Shown: one piece after another, positions 47,606-58,720 of the stretch
Layout: each line of letters begins with the position of its first letter
Numbering within the stretch: position 1 is the first letter of the stretch
DNA from: Stereum hirsutum FP-91666 SS1
Lineage: Eukaryota; Basidiomycota; Agaricomycetes; Russulales; Stereaceae
Direction: 5' to 3'
Length of the DNA stretch: 64,000 bases
NCBI RefSeq assembly: GCF_000264905.1
Contig: NW_006763141.1
Span: forward strand, 1,066,943 to 1,130,942
The notes under the pieces: generated by a model
The model's database searches: none
Seen by the model: only the letters and a program-made list of their open reading frames with translations
Told to the model about the DNA's origin: nothing
Position numbers and translations under genes: made by a program

Positions 47606-48340
47606 ATGCCAGCTCCAGCCTCATCGTACGACCCACACTCGGTGGACACCAGGTCACTAGGCCATGTGTTCGTACAATCACAGGCACACTCGCCCTCATC
47701 GTCACTAACACGCATTGGTACACCTCAGCAATCTTATGGTTGATACGTTCATCGCCAACGCCAGCGCTGAAGAGTAACGACGCGCCGTCACCTTGTTTTT
47801 CACGCAGTGACACTGATTGCCTGTCTCCATAGCCTTCGTTCTACGGTCCGCACCCTTCTCGCCACAACTCCCCCTACTACGGCAGCCGCATTCTGCAAGG
47901 CCGCACGTCTGCATCTCTCCAAGGGGTCCATCCCACGATCGTCCGCACTCTTCACCACTCGTACTAGCAATGGCACGGCTCTGCCGACCCCACAGCTACG
48001 TGAAACCCTGGCGCGTGCGCGCATCCTATACGGGGCCGGTATGGGCTTAGCAAGCTTGTCAATTTTTACGACGATCGTGCAGCAGACAATCGGTTTACGA
48101 TGGACAGCGGAAGGAGAGACGGCCGATGTATTGACGTTGATGGATGGAGATGTGTGCCAAGCGATGCAGAGCTGCAAGGAGGAGATAGAGCGAGGGGCAG
48201 GTACGGAGGCGATGGACGCTCGAGAGAAGGCGGAGGTATTGCGCGGTGCAGTGATGGAGAGCGAGCGTGACGTAGCTGGCTGGGGTGGAGAGTTTCCCTT
48301 CGAGCGCGCCCTCGCTAGCCTGGAATGTTGGAAAATTTGA
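47606..48340 (+). CDS. Conserved basidiomycete protein of unknown function
   Basis: Three exons, 47606-47652, 47729-47773, 47833-48340; 199 aa. The first intron has a GTCACT donor and a textbook CTAAC branch site (CACTAACAC). Joining gives NLMVDTFIANASAED then LRSTVRTLLATTPPTTAAAF, which read as one helix-rich protein. The C-terminal part includes ARARILYGAGMGLASLSIF, a possible amphipathic or membrane-associated helix, and ends GEFPFERALASLECWKI. I recall similar uncharacterised proteins in other agaricomycetes but no functional name. A TATA box lies 70 bp upstream. Without splicing the frame is broken, so automatic callers may miss the N-terminus. Confidence 0.72.
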
Positions 48341-51300
48341 AGAGGGAGAAGCGTATAGACCACCTACGCTTGTACTCATACGTTTATGTGCCTCAGAATC
48401 CAGCCTACCGCGGATACTTCCCCTGGATCGCACCGCAGACTGCCCCCGGTCATTGAATCAACACTGCCTGTTGCGTCTGAACGAAGATCCAAGAAAGTGT
48501 GTTTGTGGTACGGAAAAGGTGAACTGTCCGGGTGAAGCAAAGCAACGCGGCATCGTTGACTTCGCCTAAGCTGAGGTGCACATGGTGGTGATGGTGGTGG
48601 AAAAGCAGAAAGACGCCCGGAAAGATTCGGGCCCACCCGGGTTTCATGGAAGAGGTCCGCCAAAGTCAAAATCGGGCTCCTTCTGAACGCCGACATCATG
48701 CCGCCGGACACCGTTCGGTTATCGTTCATCCTGGTAACCTGGCTTCGAGTGCGATGCCCGCGGCCCTTGTGCAAGATATACAGCAAGACCTGTGAGGGAA
48801 AAAACAGGTGAATACAATTGACAACTTCGGCCAGATGACTTGTAGAAACTTCCCGCGGTGCAAACACTGAATTTTCGTCACGGCCCGACAGCGTCTCGTT
48901 CCCACGTCTACATATCCGCTTGATATAGCCTACTCGATAAATCGATAAGTCATACCGAAGCAAGCCAGCGGTATGGTCAATACAAGTCGTGGGAAGTTCT
49001 CATGAATGAGGAAGCATAGAATGACCTATTGGAAGAAATATGATCTTCTTCAAGGTTCTCCGAACGAGTCATGTCGAGAGACGCTCAGCGCTGGAAGGGT
49101 CCAAGATGATGCTTCACTGCCGAAAGGGCGACCTCAAACAACCTGGGTATATCCGCGAGTCCAGAGATTTCCGTTGAAGAAGGTCACTGGGGTGGACTCT
49201 CTTGCCCCTTTTTAGGGAATTCATCTGTTCGAAAAGCAGCGTGTGAATCAACAGCACCTGCTCACACATCACAGAGTACGAGTTTGTGGTTGCAGAGGTC
49301 CAGAACTCCATCAGGAAGTGGGTCGAGCTCCTCTGAGGATTCACAGCATCAAAAAGAAACAGTCATACCCGTGAAGAAACCACGACGAAATGGCAAGGAA
49401 TCAGCCAAGGAGATCTACTTTACTCACCTATCGCAGAGACTACATACAAGTTTCACGACTCGGTCGACAGGACCGTTCCTTCCTGCCAACTGGGACCTAA
49501 ATAGAAACCTCAGCTTCGTAAGGTGGACTCATGGAGGCGTCTACGAATGATTGAGCCTGTTTGAACTCACGACAGGTTCCAATACATTTTTGACGCATTC
49601 TGTTGGAAGCGCCAGCAGGGCGGAGGATGCAGCGCATCGCCAGTAAGCCACCGTAGCAGAGCCGTTGGTACCGGCCGAAAGTCAGTCGTATGGAAATTTA
49701 CTGTCAGCACTGACTAACCGACCAACCTTCGTATTGCCTGAGACGGTGACACTTTACCAATATCGAGATGTGTGAACAGATTGGTGAGGAGCGCCTATTG
49801 AATGATTAGACCGCTGAGTTCACGTGCTTCCATTTGCGAGAATCCACGAGCAAAACGGCGTGCTGCCGCACAACATCACAATTCTCTGGGCCGTGACAGA
49901 AACGGCGAACTATATCAGGGCGTGGAATAAGGCGACATCGCCGCCAGCTTTCCTGCCAGAACCAATCAGAAAGGTATCTCGTACAACATGGGTAGATACT
50001 TAGCTTGGGGGCGGGTGAGAAACTCGGCATGCTATGCTGATTAGCTTCGAAGCTCTATTCGGATTGGACGTGGTTTTACGGTCAGTAGACGGCGAAAAAG
50101 GGTAGACGGAGCGAACCGGTCTCACTACGCCTTACTCGCTGCATCAAAAACGATAGTCTCTGGGGCTCGTGTAGGAACGCATGCTAAGATTGACCCATGC
50201 CAAGGTCGGCTTACAATGCCAATGGATAGAAATGGTGATTTGATAGCAGCGACCAGAGACTCGTCGATGCACTGTTCACTCAAACGATGACACTGCCCTC
50301 CAGGTGACCCGGGGCGGAGCTGGAGGTTGTGGAAGCCGGTTGAGTAACCAAGCCCCCCTAGACGGGTGGACAGTCCGTACCGTTGCCAGACTATCAAGGT
50401 GAAAGAGCTTGAGCGGTGCCTGTCTCCCATACGGCCAATGGACTTACCGAACCTGCAACGCCCATCTCCTACCTAGGTTTCCCTTCTTTCCCTATGGAAA
50501 AAATTGGGGCTATCAATAGATGGACATGGCTTCAATTACACGGATGAAACTGACCTATGCAACAGGATACCGAAAAGCGTCTGGTTGTAGGAGCTAAGGA
50601 CACCTTCCGTGTCGGCTCAATACAATTCTTACCTTGAGGCGGGACAAATTGCACCAGAAGGCTCTGCAACGGTAACATGTGGGCCAGGCCGACAAGCAAA
50701 TCAGGAGGTATCAAGGAATGATACCTGACTAAGACGAGACGCTCACTGGGCGGGGAGAGAGACCACGTCAACTGCGTCATTAACGGACATTCACCATCCA
50801 CTCCCTCATATCCGCACTTCTGTTTACTGCTGCCATGCCTCACGGACAAACGTCCCAATCTTCAATCTGTGAGCTGCCTTGACTTACGGCAACGAACTGA
50901 GTGAGCGGTCTTCAATCTAGAAGGGCCAAGCACCTATCCCGTTGTCGACCTGACCTAACCGTCTGAACGGCCGCCGCATGTCTGACACTTCCTGAGGTCG
51001 AGCAGCTAGGGAGAGGTTAATGGGTGCTCCCTTGAGGCCGCATGACACGGCTCTGATTCCGATTTGAGCTTCCGCAGACATACGGATCGACGGCCTAAGC
51101 ATGTCGGTCTTCAAGGTGGTCGCCGTAAAGACGTTAGGATGTGTAGGGAACTATTTTCAGTCGAAGCCCAAGACGTACTAGCGTGGTGAGTTTACGCCTC
51201 AGGACGCAAAGGTATGATCCCCCTCACCTCCCCTCGTCAGGTCCCTGTGGTATCACCGATCACAGACTTTCGGTACACCGCCCGACGGTGTCCAATGTGA

Positions 51301-52758
51301 AGACCGTTGCTGTATAGGAGTAAGGGCACGGGCAAGGTAGAACGATTCGTTTGTGGCGCAATTGCACAGGCAAAGTGCACGCCAACCAGTGGTACCACAA
51401 GCCGTCTTTCATGAAACTTGACCCCTCAGATCAGGTTGAAGCTCGGGCCTAGTATCGCATATCCGATGCTATGAGGATCAGTCTTTCAATGTGCCTTGTA
51501 TGGCGATGTTAGGCCATGAAGTAAATGGGACGCAAAGGGCCATCCTCCCACAGTTAGTTACGACCGTCGGGGAGATCCCTGAGTTGTGGAGGCCCGGCGA
51601 GACGTACATTTCTGGCGAGTACCCAAGGCGTAAGTGCTTCCCATCGTGTGTGTGGAGGTTGTGAGGCCTTGGCCGCGACTTGTACGAGATTTTTTGTGTG
51701 GTGACGCCTTCGACTTTATCGCCACTCTCGACCCATCAAAGCGCAAGGAGATATGTATACCTCACGGGCGCTGGGCACTGTGGTCTGAGAGCCGACTTCA
51801 AATAACACTACACCCTGATATCCCACATCAACTGCGTTATGCCAGACGGATCGGACACCACAATTACGCAAGAAAGAACGAACGAATCGGACACCGTGAT
51901 GCTCCTGGCGTCCTAAACATGCTGGGCAAGTCAAACAAAGGCAGCCACAAATCAATTGAGCAGTCAACCGTGCGGGTGAAAACGGAGCACAAGACCGTCC
52001 GACAGCGACACGTTAATGAACGAACATTGAACTTGTCGCTGCTCCCGCGAATTGTATGACAGATCCAAACGGTAGTTTGAAACAACAACGCTCATACGGC
52101 GATGATCCAAGGTCATCCATGGAGTGAGCTTGTGGTCCTGTTTCATGCGTACGATGTATGCACTATGGTGGTCAGTTCCGCCACTATTCCATTGGCCTAC
52201 AGAGGGAAGATCGTGCAGACACAAGCTCTCGGAGTAGTGGCAGAGGTAGCCGACATGGAGAGTATTTCCGATAGACGGTATGAATGCATCCGGCAATGCG
52301 CTCTACGTGTCTACTAGGAAGTGACTTGTCAAGGTTATCTCGAAGACCATGTACAAGAGGAATACGAGGTGTGGCGCCGCTCTCAGAGAAAAAAAAAAAC
52401 AACGAAAATGAGGATAACGCACATACTAGAATAAAAGATCTTCCTAACAACTCGGCGCGGTAGCGTTTCAGTTTGGATGTACTTCCGGTCGATGTTTCAC
52501 CTCGTGGAGGTAGAAGAGAGGGTAAAAGCAAAGATAATATTCCGCGAAAACAACCCTGTGTGGCGGGGCGGCTAACTCCGGCAGGGCGGATATTATGCGG
52601 TACGTAACGAATTATGGTTCGCTTGAACGTCTTGGTTGCTCGCTGCTACCAGACTGTATCGCTCTATGTCGTCTTAAGGCTGGCTATAATCTCTGTTTGA
52701 GGCAGGTAGACTCAGACAACCGTCACTTCCGCGACCGACAGTTTCATCGACAGTCAAC
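48341..52758. other. Long gene-free region, 4.4 kb
   Basis: Both strands show only short ORFs with no domain, signal peptide or transposase motif that I recognise. The sequence is not low complexity apart from a poly-A run near 52390. It contains TTGTGGCGCA at 51351-51360 and TGTGGCG sites near 52369 and 52560. It may be decayed mobile-element or gene sequence; nothing proves this. Confidence 0.45.
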
Positions 52759-55700
52759 ATGGCGGAACCTCGGTTCAAGTCTCCCCCTCCCTCTCACATT
52801 CCCGTAATATCTCCCAGGCGCTCAGAGACGATGACCTCGCTGCCCAGCTCTCTTAACGTGCCCAATCTGGGCCTGGTGCCCCCAAACAGACGTCCATCCG
52901 GCAGCGCCGGCTCCCCATCCGTAACCTTTCAATCAACACCGCCTATCACATCAACCAACACAGGATTCCACTCTCTTCGGAACTTGCGCAATTTTCTGCC
53001 GTTTGGAAACACAAAGATACAGACGCCGTCTGGGAACGCAACTGGATATGGTGTCACCACGGCGAACTCGGGATCTGCGAACAAGAAACTGGGAGCTGTG
53101 AGGAGGAGCATGGTAGTGGACAGGAAGCCATCGTGGACGTCGACATCAGGGGATGGATCACAGTCAGGGGAACAGGATGAGGTGATAGTGATTGACCATG
53201 GGAGAGACGGTAGGAGTGCGTCTGAGAGTTCCCAAATCAGTGCGGACACTCGACGGTCACTTTCGCCGCCGGCGCCACCTCCAAAGGATCTCGGTACGTA
53301 CCCAATTCCTCTTCTTAGTGTATCGATGTTTTCTCTCCATTACTTGGGAGACTGTTGTCAGCGGGGCATTACCCTCATTCCGCTCAAATACCCGAGACCA
53401 AGCGTTGTTACTGCCTGTCATGTCACTTGCAGGGAAGCCGCCCTGGCCGTTGCCTTACCACCTCGTTAAGAAGCTGTCGCGGCAGAGCTAGCGCCACAAC
53501 CACGGATGAAGGGTAATTTGACCACGCACACCGTGCATAAGACTATCTGGCTTTTGAAGTATATAATTCCTCCTTTCGTGAGAGACACGTTTCATACACA
53601 TTGCATGTAATCTCACATGGGTTCTCGAGCTGCCGTTCTCGTGTGGACGGCTTCTTTACCTGTATGAACCACGTGGGAATGTCAACGGTGTTTCCAGTCG
53701 TTCATCCTAGATACAGGCGTGGTTCATTTCAGTAAGACAGGCTGAACGATTCTGAATATTGCATTCAAAATTGCTAGGCCGACTATCCTCTAATTCTCGA
53801 TAACGCAAGTGATGCTTTGTTCGTTGGCAGCTCACACGCATTCGTTCTTTAGGCCCTCCTATCATCACATATACTCCAGACCCACCTCTCAGCACTGAAC
53901 TCTCCACGATTATCGAAGCCGACCTCTCAGGCCTTTCTAAGCACTTTGCCTCCGACAGCTCTCAAGGCGAAGACACTTCCAGAGGGGAGGAAACAGATGG
54001 AGAAGACGACGAGGCCGCAGACCAGGACGCAGACCCGACAGAAACCAGACCAATCATCCAGCCTCAACCTAAGCCCGCGACACCATCCACGCAGGCTATC
54101 CCCAGACTTCCCTCCTTCGGAGATTTCTACCGTAATGTAGACGCAGCGCACAGTGGTACACCTGTGCAAAGAACGTCATCGTCGCGGCATCCTGCGGAAT
54201 CTTCGACTTCCAACCTGGACGACAGCGAGCATGACCAGTCAGGCTTTGATCTTTCGACGTCGCAGCTACCTGATGAGGTATTCCACGCCCTCAAGCAGAA
54301 GCAGTCGAGGTCCGGAGATGGTTGGCTGGCCGATGGGGTTGTAATCGATGCCACCGGAAGTACGCCACCAGAGGCTGTACGACAGAATGAAGCTCAGGAC
54401 GCCGACGAAGACGTCAGTTTCCGTCTAGACGCGCTAGACCCTGAGTTGGCCGTCTTACTGAGCCCAAACCGCATCGGTCGTTCACCATTGCATTCCCCTG
54501 CACCGCCTGATCCCGCCACTCGGACTGTCTCAACGTCGACACCCCCTCCCCGCCAGTATTCTCCTCACAGAGCCGTTTTTTCGCCCCGGTCGCTCAACTC
54601 TCCGACACGCCCAGGGCCGTCCTCCCTCCCTCCCTCATCGACTCACCGATCACCTTCTCGCGCTGCATTTCCCCAATCCTCGCCAACCGGCTCCATACAT
54701 GCGCCAGCCCCGCTTGCACGCACCTCCACGACTTTCAGTCGTCCCTTACTCAATCACGCCGCTCGTTCATCCTCCTCCGTAGTTACACCGCGGTTCGCTA
54801 CTGGCCGTATCAGTCCCCTTCGCGGTGTCACCAATGCGCCCCCATCTTCAAACTATTCGTCCCCGGATGTGACCAATACTACGGGTTTTACGAGGTCATC
54901 CAGCGAAGGGTATACGGCCCCGCTACCAAACCCCGGTTCTTCCCCTCGCCGTCAACTGTCCGAAGCTCAAACGCAACTATACCAACAGCAGCAGCAACAA
55001 CAACACCCTCACCAGCTTGGCTCCCCTCTATCATCTGTCGACACACTCCCTCCAGTCCGTCGCCACAATACCGGCGGGGAATCCTCCTACACCAGCCCGT
55101 ATTCGCACTCTAATCCCTCGCAGTCTCAGTCACAACTCTCCACGGCGAATACCTCTCGATACAACTCCTACAACGCGAGCAGCTCCACATTTGCCTCCTC
55201 GACCTCGAAACCTCCACTCCCACGGCTTACTACACCGTCACGATCCACTCTCAATGGTCGATATCAGCCTGCGTCTGTATCTGGAGCAGGGTCAAGACCA
55301 GCGAGCGGCTCGCCGGAGGGGAAGGGTGCGAAGAACGGGAGCGAAGTTTGGGAGAGGAATACGGACGTCAACTCTGTCAGTCCATCTTCGAGGTCATCGA
55401 CCACAGGCGTTCCGCCCACCGCCACAGCCCGCCGTCTCAATCGTCTCAGAAGAACCGACGACGAACATCGAAGACCGTCCCTCCAATTGGATAGGGACGG
55501 GCACGCGCAGATGCACACTCAAATTCAGGGACGATTGGGACCATCGATATCTGAATTTGGAGTCGTCGGTAGTGGTGGGATGAGAAGGGACACGAGCGTT
55601 TCGAGGTTGGGATATTTCGGGACTGCGGCCACGAGAAATAGGAAGAGGAGTTTGAGCATGAGCGAGTCGAGAGGGTTTGGGCTGGGTCAGTCTGGGACGG

Positions 55701-57556
55701 GACAGGGTTTGTTATCTCCACGAGGACCAGGCCTGAAAACGGATTGGATGGGCCCACGTACTGTCAAGGCGCTCACGGCTGCGGGGTTGTTGGACCGCGA
55801 CCGCGAGCGAGAGCGGGATCGAGAAGTGACGAGCCCTGCGTCGACATCTGCGAATACTGGCGTTGGCAGTGCCGGTACGAGCAGCCGACCTGGTTCAAGG
55901 TTTGGGTTCGGGAGCGTGCAGAGCTATGGAGGCGCTGAGGCGAGGGAGTACGGTGCACCTTCGAGAATGGCATTCTCTGAGGCTGGCTCGGGATCGACGA
56001 GAAGCGGGAGTGTCTCGAGGGCGATGACAACTGTTTCGGACGATGCGAGGGGGAGCGTCCATGCGAGGACTAGAAGCGGCAGCCTCAGTACTGGCGTTGG
56101 TGTTGGTGGAGGAATGGGACCAGTGGAGACACCACGGACGACTTACTCTACGTCCACGGCTCCTACCTCCGTCGTCGCGTCTAACGGACTTGGCGGTAGC
56201 AGCACCAGCGGCGGACCTTCACCCAAACGTTCTCAGAACCAAGCGCATCAGACTCCCTCATCGGCGCTCATACAGTCTCTGCATGAGAAACATTCGATGG
56301 AGACCTCGGCGCTACTTTCGGCGCTTGCGGATTCGCAGAGAGGGGCGCAAGGGTTGAGGGATGAGAATGCGAGATTGGATGAGAGGGTGAGGGAGCTGGA
56401 GGCTGCGTTGGAAGATGCGCATGCTCTTGCGAGGAGGTATCAGGGTGTGGCGGAGAGACAGGGTGGGGGCGCTGCGATGAGGGAGAGAAGGTTGGATATG
56501 GGGTATGCAAATAGTGAATGGGAGTGGGAGCGAGAGAGAGAGCTTGAGATGGAGAGGGACATGAGGATAGGTTCTGGTGTAGGAATTAGGGGGGATGGGA
56601 GGATGGAAACGAGGTATACTGAGAGGGATTCCATGCCATCCGCAAGGTCACAGCCTAGAACTGTCCTCAATCGCGTTGGTGGTGGCTCTTCTTCAAGACC
56701 TGCTTCATCGGATGGCCCTGTGCGCCCGGGCTCTTCCTCCTACCGCTACCAAACTCCAGCTCGGGAACGACTATACGGTCATGCTGCTCCGCCGAAGTCG
56801 ATGTCTCTATCGGTCGCTGCACCTCAGTCGAGAGAGCCTTCACGCTCACCCTTACTCCAGCTCAACGCCATTGATATGGACCCCGACGAGATCGATGATG
56901 TGGGATACCAAATCGACGACGACGACACGCAGCAAAGAGCTCCTATCCGCGGTCATGGCCATGGGCCTGTACTTAGTTTCATGGACGACAATATCGACAG
57001 TCTGCAACCAGGTCACGCCCGGAACGGAGATAACAGTCTTAGTGGAAGCAGCGAGGATACCTCTTACCGGACGCATCGACAACGCCCAAGCGCGACGTCG
57101 AGCGTATTCGCGATGCCACCACCGGAAATGACGCTTCTGATGCAGGAAAACTCTCTGCCCGGTGGACAGCCTACGTTCAACAGTATTGGGGATGTGACCA
57201 CTGGGTTCTCTTTGGGCGACCTGCATGCGATGTCTCGTCCAAGATCTGGGACTGCTTCGACGTCTGGCTCTGGGCGACCGCAAGCCTCTCATAGACCTCA
57301 TGCGAGCGACGGGTCGTCTGCGACCAGTGTGAGGAGTGTGGGGCGTACGGCCGCGGCGGCGGATGTTCAGAGGGAAGCGAGGAACGTGAGCCCGACGACG
57401 ATGGCGAGTTTTAGTATGGCGGGGAGTGCGAGTCCGGGGAGTTTGAGTTTGAGGACGGAGCATGAGTTGCATCTTGCCGATATCGATGCGATGAGTCTGG
57501 CAGATATGTACGGGCCCATCGCGGGGAGTGAGGATGGTGATGAGGATGATAGGTGA
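52759..57556 (+). CDS. Large low-complexity protein with a coiled coil, unknown function
   Basis: Two exons in my model, 52759-53293 and 53853-57556; 1412 aa. Mostly disordered, rich in Ser, Pro, Thr, Gly and Arg, with SPxR-type phosphosite-like motifs and a Gln run (about 275 bases before 55020). A helical coiled coil lies in SALIQSLHEKHSMETSALLS through VRELEAALEDAHALARRYQG, near 56250-56455. The C-terminus ends acidic (ADMYGPIAGSEDGDEDD). I recognise no family; the layout resembles scaffolds of the cell cortex or septum, which is only a suggestion. The 559-nt intron is unusually long. Within it, an acceptor at about 53432 could give an alternative short 3' end reading GKPPWPLPYHLVKKLSRQS before a stop at 53491. 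Confidence 0.75.
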
Positions 57557-58720
57557 TATGGCGGGATGGGTTTTCTGGTGAGTACTTCGTTCGCGGTTTT
57601 GCGTGGTCTCGATGCTGACGTTCGTTCATGTCAGGTTTTGGTGCTTCTTCCCCTTTTTTTATCGACTTTCTTGCTTCTGTCGTTCGATCTTGTCTTTGTG
57701 TGGATCTATTTATCCCATATTCGTGTCTGTCTGTCCGTCTCTTGTTTGTGCTTTCGGTCTCGTTTTGTCCAATCTGTCTCCAGTCCATATACTCAGTTCG
57801 CTCCCTTGTCTTTCCTTTTCCCTCATTCCTCATTTCTCATTCCTCTCATCGCACTATCACCCGTAACATACACCAATGCATTTCTCCAACCGATTCTTTT
57901 CAGGTGGACTTAAATTGCGTACGGCGTGGATCACAATTCTTCGTCTTGAATCCGTGTTTCGTCGTTGACATATACACATATTTGGCCTTCGCCTTCTCCT
58001 GTCCTTACTTGAAACTATCAGCTTACCTACCTCTGCTGCCGCTGCATCCATCATTTTGTTAGTGTTCCTTAGTCGTTTTTTGCTGCCGAGGCTCAATGTC
58101 GATGTACTAAATATATCTAATCGGGTCTGGGCAGGGGATGTGCTACTGTCTTTACACTGGTTCCCGAATATTACTGGTATAGCGACAGAGACTAATTATT
58201 GTTACGGGAAAATGCACAAGGTCGTTGTACTGCATAATGTGGCCTGACTCGGAAGACAATAGTCAAAGTCTGAATCCTCGGATACCAGGCCAGTATGCCC
58301 CAGTCTTATGAAGAGAAATTGCGAGCAAACTAACCTCCCCGCTGCAGACGGGCGCCGGAGCGCCCGGAAAAGGCCCGGAGGGATCGAAATAGCCGCAAAT
58401 AGACCTCCGCAAGTTGCCGAAACCGGTAAGGCGGGTACGGGCGCCTGTCTTTCTTAGCGGGGAAATGCTCGTCACTTGCTCCCGAGAACAGAGGTCACCA
58501 GAGGTCGCCCTTTAGCCTCTTGCCAGCTCCTCTCTTCTCTTCTCGTTTCCACCCTTCTAGCTTTTCTTGTCCTCGTTTCTTCTACAGGCGAAACACAATT
58601 ATAAGCGTTCTACAGCTTCCTGCACGGAGAGCAACGCAGTTATCCTTTGCTTTGAATCACCACCTCACGACGCACTCGGAAACGGTGCCGTAACATAATC
58701 TATCCTTGTCGTCACTTGCG
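57557..58720. other. Intergenic between tandem genes
   Basis: T-rich 3' flank, then the promoter region of the TPR gene. No gene seen. Confidence 0.5.

Noticed and set aside
48376..48963. Minus-strand ORF of 195 codons after the small conserved gene
   Set aside because: No domain, atypical composition, and no promoter signal.
31490..51371. Shared 14-mer GCAATTGCACAGGC at 31492 and 51358
   Set aside because: A few such coincidences are expected by chance in 64 kb, and similarity stops at the edges.
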